64,000 nt of DNA from Hormiphora californensis (Eukaryota > Ctenophora > Tentaculata > Cydippida > Pleurobrachiidae), in NCBI GenBank assembly GCA_020137815.1, contig CM035352.1, positions 6,976,215-7,040,214 on the forward strand, in the 5' to 3' direction. The notes beneath the pieces are model-generated. The model had not been told where the DNA came from, ran no database searches, and worked only from the letters and a program-made list of their open reading frames with translations. A program made the position numbers and the translations under genes. Numbering within the stretch: the stretch's first letter is position 1; each line of letters begins with the position of its first letter. Of the stretch, positions 12,237 to 23,382 are shown one piece after another.

Positions 12237-15200
12237 TTATTTTTTCGGTATTGACATTGGTTTTTGAGTTTTTCGAACGTTCCACATTAAGCAGTTTTGC
12301 AGTCCATTAAACCAGTCCTGCATTGACCCATTCTTGTCTATACAAGGCAGCGGGAAGTCCGATACGCCAATCTCAACACTGAGGAAAAGATTTAGTTTTT
12401 ATTTACATATCATTCACATTTGTTTAAAATGGACGGAAACTTAATCCACTATCCAGCGATTACATAGTTGCATTTAACTTACGCGTGTGACTTTGTAAAG
12501 TCTTGAGAGTGTCGCCCATCGAAAGATACCAGAGCATCTGTTCTAGCATCAGGGTTCAACCGGCACTGAGGGATGTGATAACATAGGGTTAATGGTTGCC
12601 TTGTTAGACCCTCTCTCTCTCCGCGCCCCAAATGTAAAGCATGGTTAGAACATAACATAATGGTACACTATAATACAGGGGTGGGGGAACTGATCCTATT
12701 GTTTCAAAGTCTAGTTGAAGCATGTTGGATAATCTCTAGCGCTCCTACCTTTAGAGTACAGTTGATAGGAACCATTATAGGCCGGAATGCCAGGGAGTGA
12801 GGACAGATCGGGGCTATTATCATACAGGGGACAGAGGGAGCCACCACACTAGCCCCTGTTGCAGCTGCGTACGCTGTACTACCCGTGGGTGTAGCTACAA
12901 TCACACCTAGGTAAGTTTTGGTGAGGGGGATGCAAGTATCATACCTAGGTGTGTGGTGTGATGTGGGTGTTTCTTCTTTTTTTCAAACGCAAAAGGTATA
13001 ATATCCTACAGTTCAAAAAGAAGTTGATACAATTATGTTTTTGGAAAAGCAATTCAGGGTATCATGGCCTGATTGAAATATATACGTACCATCTCCAATG
13101 ACAGTTGTGACAAAGTTCTCGTCGCAGTATATATCGACCATGCAGACACCACTGTTGAGCCCTCTGTTTATTACTACCTCATTCATGACCTGCGGAGAGG
13201 GAGAGGGAGTGAGAGAGATGGAAGGAGATAGAGGATATAGAGGGAGAGAGATGACAATGTCTGTAATCTGTCCATTATAATTAGTACTCAGTACAATAAT
13301 CGTCTATACTATCTCCCCTTCTCCACCACCTACCAATAGATTAACTACCAGCTGTCAATTTGAAGGTTTTGCATATATGTATTTCATGCCCAGTAAGATA
13401 AACATAACTTGTCATATCGCCATGAAAGATGAGTATTTTTTATGATGCTAGTGTGCACATAACAATGAGTAAAGAATCAACTAATCAGATTTCAGACAAA
13501 AATTGAAGAAATTAGTGAGAAGAGAAAAGATACAGATGTGTCTTTGTTGAAATTGAGAACATAGTGAGGGAGTGAGAGAGAGATTGATTGAGAGACTGTG
13601 GAGTACAATAACATGATGGGATATTGTTTAGTAAAATACAGCTCCCTTTCTACTCACTCGCCCACTCTTTCAATCTCATTTTGATATTGGGAGAAGTTGC
13701 TACAGAGAAGTCGATCCAAGATAGTGATTCATTACCGAGAGAAATAGTGATTCATTACTGAGAGAGAAATAGTGATTCGTTACTGAGAAATATAACCAGT
13801 GTGGACTGTGAACCAAATCATATATTGTCCTATTGTGAGAACTGAGACAGAAGCTGGGGTGTGAACTGATTTAAATCATGGTCTTTTGAAAGCCATTGTA
13901 CCAGCTGGCACAATGGCTTGCAAAATACCATGATTTGACCTACATATGCACGCTACGCAAGCGGTGCGTCTGCGTACCGTGTTTGAAAACCGTTTCCCCA
14001 CTTTAACAAGCGGCCTTGTTACTGCTTAGTTGAGAGCGGATGCAGCACCTCACACAAATATGCCACCTGCCAAATCTTGGTATGTCTGTCTGTATGCACA
14101 AAAACTCTTCCTACTCAAATGGGGGGGGGGGGACATGTTAATTTTGTTAACTTTGTTAATATTAACATCGAAAAAACAGGTGATTTATTAACAAAGTTAA
14201 CAAAAAGTTAACAAACGTTAACAAATGCCATTTATGCCATCTAAAACCCCTTTAGCACGTATTTTTGGTATTTAACACTTGTTCTGTGAGCAAAGTTGGT
14301 CCATCTGCACGATTTACATACCACCACTACCTCTTCTACGGCTTTTTTACAGCGATTAGTTCAATTGTGTAAATTTTAATAAGAACTAGCCAAACTAAAC
14401 TGCAATTGTCAAATGACCCTAATCCACATTTTCCAACCCTAAAAATTAAATAAGACTCGTGACATTACCTTAAAACGAAAAAAATCCCAAAAATCTATTT
14501 TTCTAAAAAAACACAAGGATTTGTAGCGAAGCAAATTTTCAATCTTTGACCAAAAAATTGATTTTGGAAAAATTTTATTCCTTTTTCCAACAGAAACGTT
14601 GTATATCATCTTGTTAAGTCCAAAGAATCGATTACCAATGAAAAAATTACGTTAAAGTGAGATTTTAGACGCTTAATTGAAATATTTGTAACTTTTGGAT
14701 TTTTATCGATTTTGAGCCAAAAAACCTGTATGTCGGACTTTGGTTATCGGAAAAGGCCATATTTGGGTAAATATGTGTTAGGTAAGTCATTAAACTATAA
14801 AATTAAACCAGTTAAAATCGTATTATCAACCAATAAGAACAGTCTTTTAGCATTTGTTAATTTTGTTAATTAACGTTAATTAACGTTAATTAACAAAATC
14901 GAAAAAAGAGGTGATTTATTAACAATTAACATGTCCCCCCCCCCCCCACTCAAATATATGTCTTGCCGCTCTACGGATGAAAATGGAACGACTATTTTCT
15001 CATGTTCTGTCGGGGGAAAGGGTTTTCTCAAGTAAATCGGCGTTCCAGTAACACTCATTTACCTGGTAGCACTCTGGAATGAGATCTGATTCTTCATCAG
15101 AGTCCCCATCTCCACTATCATCCCCACTGGTGACTGCTGCCGGAGCACTGCTCCACAGGGTGGTATCAAGTCTGTTCCGTAATGTGAACCCCATAGTTCC

Positions 15201-17774
15201 TGCAGGAAATAGTAATGTGAATCCCATAGTTCCTGGGAGAAATAGTAATGTGAACCCCATAGTTCCTGGGAGAAATAGTAATGTGAATCCCATAGTTCCT
15301 GGGAGAAATAGTAATGTGAACCCCATAGTTCCTGGGAGAAATAGTAATGTGAACCCCATAGTTCCTGGGAGAAATAGTAATGTGAATCCCATAGTTCCTG
15401 GGAGAAATAGTAATGTGAACCCCATAGTTCCTGGGAGAAATAGTAATGTGAATCCCATAGTTCCTGGGAGAAATAGTAATGTGAACCCCATAGTTCCTGG
15501 GAGAAATAGTAATGTGAACCCCATAGTTCCTGGGAGAAATAGTAATGTGAATCCCATAGTTCCTGGGAGAAATAGTAATGTGAACCCCATAGTTCCTGGG
15601 AGAAATAGTAATGTGAACCCCATAGTTCCTGGGAGAAATAGTAATGTGAACCCCATAGTTCCTGGGAGAAATAGTAATGTGAACCCCATTGTTCCTGGGA
15701 GAAATAGTAATGTGAACCCCATAGTTCCTGGGAGAAATAGTAATGTGAACCCCATAGTTCCTGGGAGAAATAGTAATGTGAACCCCATAGTTCCTGGGAG
15801 AAATAGTAATGTGAACCCCATAGTTCCTGGGAGAAATAGTAATGTGAATCCCATAGTTCCTGGGAGAAATAGTAATGTGAACCCCATAGTTCCTGGGAGA
15901 AATAGTAATGTGAATCCCATTGTTCCTGGGAGAAATAGTAATGTGAACCCCATAGTTCCTGGGAGAAATAGTAATGTGAATCCCATAGTTCCTGGGAGAA
16001 ATAGTAATGTGAACCCCATAGTTCCTGGGAGAAATAGAGAAAAATGTGTTTGTTTATGAGGGATGAATAGATCAAGCTTTTGTTTTTAGTTGCTATCTTT
16101 TACATACAACTTTCTCACTCACCACCCAAATATTCTGGGTTGAACTGAATTTTAGCACCCTGATGATGATAGTGTATGTGATGAGAAGAAAAGAAAACAC
16201 AAGCCCACACACAGTCTAGGAAGGAGGGGGCAAGTTTGTTGGTTTACCAGAACACACACGTGCACTCTCTTTCTCACTGCTCACATGCAGAGTGAGAGTG
16301 CACGTATGTAGTACAGTAATGTGTGTGTGTGAGGTATATAAATCAAGATATTATTAATCATTCTCCGCGGCTCTGGAGAATGTGTGCAGGTCATGATGCG
16401 GACGTGCGTCATTGTAAACATGATTTAAACGGTGATTACTCATTTCTCTGCTTTCTTTCCCTCTCTCTCTGCCCTATCTCTCTCTCTCTCTCTATGCGTC
16501 TGCAACGTTGTAATATCCCGTCCGACTGATTCCAGACTTTCCCGCAATTTCTTGAACTACCAAACCCTCACAGACTGGCGTTAGCCACACGTCACAAACA
16601 GTTTCTTACCTTTTAAAACCTTTTGCAGAACAGTTGGGAACTCTTTAAAGTCAAATGGAGTTAGAAAACCAAGGGATCCCAGATTAAACGCAATTATTGG
16701 CGGTACACTATTCTGAAATGATATTATTTTGAGAAGTGGTCAATACAGTGGGCTCCGGTGGGCTGTAATTTCAATTGTGTAAACCTTTGGTACCATTTTG
16801 AAACCCAAATTTACAATCAAAAGGTATGGACTTCACAAATCTACACATCCGTGTTTGATAAACAATTGTCCGAGCTTCGGTTTAGTTTTAACAAAATAGC
16901 CCCTACCTGAAAGAGGGAGGAGGCGTATAACAGGGTTCCGTCTCCACCCAAGCATATTATAAAGTCGATTTTATTACTGAGTTTATCGGTGCCTGAAAGG
17001 AAGGATGTGGGTAATGTTAAGGAGCAAGACGTCTCCAGGAGATCTCCGGAGGTGCAAGGGAGGCCGTAATGGTATTGAACCACACTGTGTCTCAGTGTTT
17101 GTTCGTGCAAGAAGCAGAAATGAGCTGACCAAATAAATCTGCCAAAAAGAAACCACAATATTGTCTTTGTTTAGTTACTGTGTTAATAGTGTTTACTCAC
17201 CATCCCGCCACACTTTTATATGATCAATCAGCTCACTAAATTCAGTGTCCAGGTTCTTCTTTGTGATGTTCTGAAAGTTATCATAACTCGCCGATTTTGG
17301 CATATCGCCAGATTTCTGCTGCTGTAACTCCTCAAAATCCTTCGCCTCAACGAATACGTCTAACCGTTTATTCTACGAGAGAGAGAGTTGGGATATTTAT
17401 TGAATCAACGTAATTCTGCCAGTTCACAGCAGTGCAGTTGTAATGGGAATCGGGACTGATGTCTGATGGATAATTTATTCAGTTATTTATTTCTAAGAAT
17501 CTACTGATTACGAATTTAAGATGCCGAATTCTATTTCAAATTGGAGTTTGATCCTTGATTCTATGCACGCATATAATTCTGTCCACCCCTCGCGAGTAGT
17601 GGGGGTCCTAAAAATAGTGCTTCTTTGTTTTCGCAAAATCACAATGAAGCAGTTGACGCTGCAATCAAACTGGGGCAACAAATCCCAACAGATAATGCTT
17701 GCCTTTTTCATAAATAATATTTAGCATTTAGTTATGAAACATACAGACAAATAAACAGACAAGCAAACAAATAA

Positions 17775-17814
<40 letters not shown>

Positions 17815-20800
17815 CAAACAGACATACAGTGTATGTTTGTTTGTCTAGTCTATCAGATACATACCGTAATGAGCCAGATACAGAGCATTTTAAATTTCTT
17901 CAAAACAGCCGGGTCATGGTACTTCTTGATTATTAGACAGTTTGTTGGGGGCCTTGTCCACGATAAATGTAACTGCTTTGATAAGCATCTGTGGGAGAGA
18001 GACTGGATGAGTTACGTGACGTAAAATTACTTTTTGAACCCTGAACCCCAGCCCTTCCCCTCTTTTTGGTGATATATTGGTACTCTAGCGATAGAACTGA
18101 GAAGGTGGATCGCGATTTGTGAGTCTTGTTTTGTACGTGAATCTACTAATAATAAGCTAAAACAAAAGGTTAAAAAAACGAAACATTGAAAAACCTGTAA
18201 AAGCATTGTCAGAATGGATTCTAATGCAAACCGAACACCGAATGGTCGTTATAAAACGATGAAAAAGAAATCAGAGAATAAAAGGGACAGAGTGAGAGAG
18301 GGCCGAATAAAAAAGAGGGACTAGAGAAAGAGAGAAATAGGGAGGAATGTGCATGACATAATGTAATGACATTAATGTCCTATCCAGTCGACTTGGTAAC
18401 TTTTTAAATAAGCTGTTTTATGATTTATCCGTCCTGTTTATATTCCCCAGCACCAGATTATGCAGTTTCGTCCATTTGTACCTCTCCAGTTATGTCATTG
18501 ATCAAACCGAGTAGAGGACAATGGCTATTTTATCTAAAGGGGACACTGGTACGGGCTCCACCTTACACAATGGGTCTTTTTGATAAACGTACCATCCCCC
18601 TCTTTTATTCACTGTTTCACCAATCACAAAGCTTTCCTAACAAGCTTCTGCAAACCCCACACCCCTCTCCAGTCTCCTCCTAACTATCACCCACACCCCT
18701 CTAACAAGAAGAGTCTCATTAGAAGAATAATACAACAAAACCCCTTCTTACTCAAAGGAACAATGACTAGCACGGGACCCCCTTCCCCGGGCTGCTACTT
18801 GCTGCCTTGTTATAATGGTCTAAGAAAGGGTCGACAAAAGATACCATCCATTCCAACAATGACACCCGTCACCCACAATGGTAGTTCACCCCTCCCCTCT
18901 CTGGTAGTTCAACCCCACAACAACAATGACCCCTCCCCCACACTCCACTAACAACAATACTCCACAATGTCCCACCTTCTATTGAGATGGTGAAGGGTAC
19001 GATGATGATGGTGCTGTCTCCAATAGCAGTTATTAGTCTGATGGGCTGATGATTCTATAGTCATACTGGTATAACAGAGATCTAAACAATGATTCTATAT
19101 AGTCATTCTATAGTCATACTGGAACAAGATAGATAATATATGTCTCACACGACACGCCCTATTGTACAACAGCTAAAGGGGAAACATACTGGACACTAGT
19201 ATGCAGATCTAGAAACACTGCAATCAGTTCAAAAAGCACACTGAAACAATTAATCAGATGTGTAGGGGCGGTATCGGTCGTTCACACTTTATTAACAAGC
19301 AGAGTTATTAAAATTGACGGACGACCACTGCAGGTTCGATATCACTCAGAATAATTCTTAGGAATGGAAATCCAGTTTGTGAATTGCCGAAATTTATGGA
19401 GAAAACGGCGGATATTAATTCGCCCAAAAAGTCAAAAACTACGCAAAAACAGTTGTTAGCGGAGGTGTTATTGAGGTATTTTCAAGCTGTTGACAATGAG
19501 GCTAATCGCTATCAATTCACAGGTCCCACGAGTCACGACACACTAACAACAACAACAATACGAGAGAGGGAGAAAAAATGAAATCTATTTTTGGGTGATA
19601 TTTTTCTATGTTTTGCTACATGTGTATCGCATAATAAATGTGACCGGAATAATAATGGAATTTGGTCCTTTTCCGTTTCGATGTTATGATGTTGTTACTC
19701 AGTTTTCTAGTGCCGGTAAAGAATCGTGACGTGTGTTGCAGCTATATAAACATCAAAACTTCTCATATAATCAAACATATACATATAATCGGTTTAGTTT
19801 ATCGCCCTTTCGAATTTCTGTTATTGTTGTTTCCAATATAGCAGGCATGTACAACAGCCAAAAATGAACAGCAGGCATGTACAAATCAAAGGTTCAATGG
19901 GAGAAGAAGGGTGTGTGCAGAAAGAGAGTTAGAAGCTAAGGAACCAAGTGAGAGTGGTTGAGAGATTGTTATGTTTGAGGGTCGAACAAGGCAATGGAGA
20001 GATTGTTTGAGAGAGAAAAACAGCTGACACAACAGCTGCTCAACCTGATTATTACAAACTAATGACTCTTTTCTCACGCTTTTTATCTTCACTCACTCAC
20101 TTTATTTTAGTCTCCCCATTATTCCTTTCCTTCTCTCTTCTCCACTCTTTAGTTAACCGCCCTCTTCGCTCATTACCCCTCATTTTTCACCCTAATTAAA
20201 TAATGCATATTTTAGATCACGTTCGGTAGCAGTACTCAAGTCTCAACTGGGGTTTTTTAAAAAGACCGCTACAATCCCAGTAAAAAGAGTGTGCTAATTT
20301 GCGGCCCACAATAAATTATATGAAAAGAAGATGAGTAAAAGAAACGTGTTTATTAAAGAAACAAAATGAATGAATGACCTTTGACTATGCTGATTATGTA
20401 AAGTCACGTGCTTTGTTTTCTTTTGAAGAATAGTATTATGACCACCTTATGACCAACATGTGTGGTATCTCAAGAATATATAATCACAGTGGTTACTGCC
20501 CCCAAAATATAAAATAAGGGGGATTTATAGTATAGTTTATAGTATATAGTATAGTAGTATAATACCCACCACGATAAATCCACTAAACTCCCCACTACCC
20601 CCCCCCCCCACTACTACCTGCATATTTAATGCTACATATTATTACTCATACCATACTCACACAATTGCATCAACTTACACTTTAGTATCCTCAACAGTCA
20701 TACTGTTCCGGCCAAAAAATGTCGACTCCGTCTTCTTCAGTTTCCCTATTTTCCTCTGTCCCTGTTCCGGTTTGAGTAACCCAGCTTCTCCGCCACTCCC

Positions 20801-20842
20801 TCCATTACTTTGTTCAGTCCCCCCATCCGTTCCCTCAGACAT
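12237..20842 (-). CDS. NADK: NAD kinase, complete, 10 exons
   Basis: Cytosolic-type NAD kinase, which phosphorylates NAD to NADP. Exons in transcript order: 20679-20842, 17865-17988, 17201-17372, 16907-16992, 16610-16712, 15063-15199, 13090-13189, 12749-12906, 12483-12565, 12237-12378. Total 1269 nt, 422 residues against 446 in human, with every phase agreeing. Diagnostic motifs are [15 protein letters not shown] near the start, the diphosphate-binding [25 protein letters not shown], the catalytic-core [14 protein letters not shown], and the closing WNVRKTQ. The ATG at 20842 opens a Gly/Glu-rich tail. An acidic insert ([14 protein letters not shown]) follows LRNRL. The intron before exon 6 ends in 26 tandem 3' splice sites (15200-16024). 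The introns also contain a poly-G MITE and a 64-bp palindrome. An extra exon in the 2.7-kb first intron cannot be excluded, although phases close without one. Same orientation as GPI, 417 bp downstream of it. Confidence 0.95.
13873..13936. repeat. 64-bp near-perfect palindrome
   Basis: The two 32-base arms meet at CCAGCTGG; the outer parts read AAATCATGG and CCATGATTT. Only three base pairs of the 32 mismatch. It lies in an NADK intron between the exons at 15063 and 13189. Confidence 0.85.
14121..14947. mobile_element. 827-bp hAT-like MITE with poly-G ends
   Basis: Begins with 12 G then ACATGTTAATT and ends with the inverted copy closing in 14 C. It is flanked by an 8-bp direct repeat ACTCAAAT (14113-14120 and 14948-14955), the target-site size of hAT elements. 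Subterminal parts are rich in TTAAC words in both orientations. No transposase. It is inserted in an NADK intron. Confidence 0.8.
15200..16024 (-). repeat. 25 x 33-bp tandem array of 3' splice sites in NADK
   Basis: The 33-bp unit, in transcript orientation, contains a pyrimidine tract and AG (CTATTTCTCCCAG) followed by GAACTATGGGGTTCACATTA, the first 20 bases of NADK exon 6. Potential exon starts fall every 33 bp from 16024 down to the authentic 15199, 26 in all. Because 33 is a multiple of three and the NADK frame is open through the array, using any upstream site would add multiples of 11 residues ([11 protein letters not shown]). The unit nearest the exon differs, reading TTTCCTGCAG. Only two positions vary noticeably among units. 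Confidence 0.93.
17780..17813. repeat. (GACA)n microsatellite
   Basis: About eight perfect GACA units in an NADK intron, with flanking AAACA-type degenerate repeats. Confidence 0.85.
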
Positions 20843-21259
20843 TGTGGAGCTAGACAGAGAATATATGAGATTGAGATTTATAGGAGGGGCGGGGTTTCAT
20901 TTTCATTCATTTCATGGAGGGTGATTGGAAGGGGGGGGGGGGGGTAAACAAGAGTAAAGAGCTTTGTGTTACTAATGAACGATATGTTTGAAACAAAATA
21001 AAAGTAACACTACAATATTAGACATGCAAAATACACATAATGATCAATACTTTCTAAAATAAAAGTGTTACAGTAAAACGTGTTTCTAAATGTCCTGCAT
21101 TCTCCATCATCATCATACACGTTACACCACCGACCACTGACCAGTCTATATCTAGTAGGTAAACACATTCGTTCAACCAACAAATCCACTCTTAAACCAT
21201 CTAGTCTCTCCCGACTTCGAACGCATGATGCGACCTCCTGTTCATCTATACTGTTTGAT

Positions 21260-22909
21260 CTAAACACGGTTTTTCTTGATGAACGAGATGAGACCATTAG
21301 TAGAGCTATCCTCACTCGTCACCTCCCCATCTCCCTTCAGTAGGGGCTGGATCTTAACAGCCAGCTTCTTGCCCAACTCAACCCCGAACTGATCATAACT
21401 GTTGATGTTCCAAATCACCCCCTGAACAAAGATCTTGTGCTCGTACATTGCAATCAGTGCACCTAACATGGCTGGGGTTAGTTTGGAGAACACGATGCTA
21501 TTGGTGGGACGATCACCTGGGAATTCAGTGAAAACACTCAGCCTGTCTTGTTCCTCAGGGGTTAACTTGCTCAGCATGGATCTCGCCTCCTGGTTATCCC
21601 TCCCCATCATGAGGGCAGTGGTTTGGGCGAGGAAGTTGGCCGTTAGGATCTCATGGTGATCACCGATTGGGTGGTGAGAGTTGACCGGGAGGATGAAATC
21701 ACAAGGGATTAGTTTAGTTCCCTGGTGGATCAGCTGGTAGAAGGCGTGTTGGCCGTTAGTTCCTGGTTCTCCCCAGACAATAGGTCCCGTGCTGTACCGC
21801 ACCTTGTTTCCCTCGCGAGATACTCCCTTTCCATTGCTCTCCATGTCACCCTGTTGGAAGTAGGCTGCAAACCTGTGCAGGTATTGGTCGTATGGGAGGA
21901 TGGCGTGAGTTTGGGCGCCCATAAAGTTGTTGTACCAAATACCAAGGAGAGCCAGAATGACAGGGATGTTCTTTTCAAGGGGAGCAGAAACGAAGTGTTG
22001 GTCCATGGAGTGGGCTCCCTCGAGCAGCTTGATAAAGTTGTCACTGCCAATGTAGCACATAATGGTCATACCAATAGCAGACCAGAGAGAATACCGTCCA
22101 CCGACCCAATCCCAAAACTCGAACATGTTGTTCGTGTCAATGCCAAATTTGCTGACCTCCGCGGCATTTGTTGACAAGGCGATGAAGTGTTTTGGGACTC
22201 CTTCGTCACTTGCAGCCTTCGAAATAAACCATGCACGTGCAGTTTTAGCATTTGTAATGGTTTCAAGGGTGGTGAAAGTTTTACTGGCAATGACAAACAT
22301 GGTCGTTTCGTAATTCAGCTTTTCCAGAGTTGTGGCCATGTGGGTTCCATCGATGTTGCTGACAAAGTGCACACTGGGCCCATCTCCTCGGAAGGGTTCC
22401 AATGCTTCAGTTACCATAACGGGACCAAGGTCTGATCCACCAATTCCAATATTGACGACATCTGTAATCGGCTTCCCTGTTACACCTTTCCACGTACCGT
22501 TGCGGAGATTGTCCGCAAAGCCCTTCATCTTTTCGAGTACACGATTAACGTCTGGCATGACATCCTTCCCGTTAACGAGAATGGGGAAGTTGCTTCGATT
22601 TCGAAGGGCCACGTGGAGGACAGATCGCTTTTCGGTAAAGTTGATCTGGTCGCCGCTGAACATTTTGGCACGCATTCCCTCGACATCTGCTTCTTTTGCG
22701 AGATTAAGGAGCTCGATTAGGACCTCTGGGTTTATTTTGTTCTTTGAGTAGTCCACCAGCAAGTTCAATCCGTCGATTTCAATTTCCTGATGATACTTAG
22801 CAAACCGATCCGGATCCTCCTTGAAGAGGTTTTTCAGTTGAACAGACTTGTACTTCTCAGCAAGAATTTCCAGAGCTTTAAAGCTTGGCTGTTTGTCGAA
22901 GTCAGTCAT
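21260..22909 (-). CDS. GPI: Glucose-6-phosphate isomerase, intronless
   Basis: Interconverts glucose-6-phosphate and fructose-6-phosphate in glycolysis and gluconeogenesis. One uninterrupted frame of 549 residues (human 558) starts at the ATG at 22909 ([16 protein letters not shown]). The longer open frame from 23026 adds an N-terminal stretch with no family counterpart, so I prefer the internal start. Signatures visible are [18 protein letters not shown], the sugar-binding [42 protein letters not shown], and the C-terminal [15 protein letters not shown] with the conserved lysine. All catalytic regions look intact. The lack of introns is unusual beside multi-intron neighbours. No poly-A tail is seen after the stop. 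It runs in the same direction as NADK, and a LINE lies head-to-head within 500 bp of its start. Confidence 0.97.
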   Translation of the reverse strand: MTDFDKQPSFKALEILAEKYKSVQLKNLFKEDPDRFAKYHQEIEIDGLNLLVDYSKNKINPEVLIELLNLAKEADVEGMRAKMFSGDQINFTEKRSVLHVALRNRSNFPILVNGKDVMPDVNRVLEKMKGFADNLRNGTWKGVTGKPITDVVNIGIGGSDLGPVMVTEALEPFRGDGPSVHFVSNIDGTHMATTLEKLNYETTMFVIASKTFTTLETITNAKTARAWFISKAASDEGVPKHFIALSTNAAEVSKFGIDTNNMFEFWDWVGGRYSLWSAIGMTIMCYIGSDNFIKLLEGAHSMDQHFVSAPLEKNIPVILALLGIWYNNFMGAQTHAILPYDQYLHRFAAYFQQGDMESNGKGVSREGNKVRYSTGPIVWGEPGTNGQHAFYQLIHQGTKLIPCDFILPVNSHHPIGDHHEILTANFLAQTTALMMGRDNQEARSMLSKLTPEEQDRLSVFTEFPGDRPTNSIVFSKLTPAMLGALIAMYEHKIFVQGVIWNINSYDQFGVELGKKLAVKIQPLLKGDGEVTSEDSSTNGLISFIKKNRV

Positions 22910-23382
22910 ATCTAAGCTATCCGAGAAGTGAGGGATAAGGACGAAGCACGGGAGACTGGAGAGCAGTGAGAAAAAGGGCGGCTGGAAATGTGTAAAAAAG
23001 TGCTGCCTGTGTGAATCAGAACGCATTAACTGATGAAGTGGCGGCCGCGCGGCATTTTGGACAAAATGGTGGAATCAGCGATCAAAATATTATTCGCGCT
23101 GCATTTTGAGCCGCGCATCTAAATTTACATTTAGATTTTTCTTAAAATTTTTCCTAAATTTTTCTTAAACTCGCCAGTCGGGGTTTTTTTAGCAACAGTT
23201 CGGCCCGGGCGCGATTATAATCTGGGTGCCTTGCAGCCTGTTTACAGGTGCGCGCTACCAAAAGAGTATACTTAGACCGACTTTTTTCAAACGGCTATAG
23301 CCATGGAACCACATGGCCGATTTGAGTAAACTAAACTTTTCAACACTACTTTAAACAAATTAATTTGAGATCTCCTCGCAGG
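22910..23382. other. GPI upstream region and LINE 5' end
   Basis: GPI and the LINE are transcribed away from each other here. A GC-rich word GCGGCCGCGCGGC lies at 23041-23053, followed by T-rich repeats (TTTTTCTTAAA type) at 23130-23170. I could not place the LINE's exact 5' end, so how much of this belongs to the GPI promoter is unknown. Confidence 0.4.

Noticed and set aside
15200-16024. CRISPR-like array
   Set aside because: Repeats are directly abutting with no spacers, in a eukaryotic intron, with no cas genes.
15000-16075. Long repetitive open frames of about 330 residues on both strands, as possible collagen-like or cell-surface genes
   Set aside because: They arise because the 33-bp unit is divisible by three and contains no stop in several frames. 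Splice phases show that the region is the NADK intron 5/exon 6 junction.
21260-22909. Bacterial transfer as the origin of the intronless GPI
   Set aside because: The protein motifs and length match animal GPI closely; intron loss or retrocopy is simpler.
22910-23026. N-terminal 39-residue extension of GPI
   Set aside because: No similarity to the family, and the internal ATG at 22909 gives the usual start; the extension is probably 5' leader.
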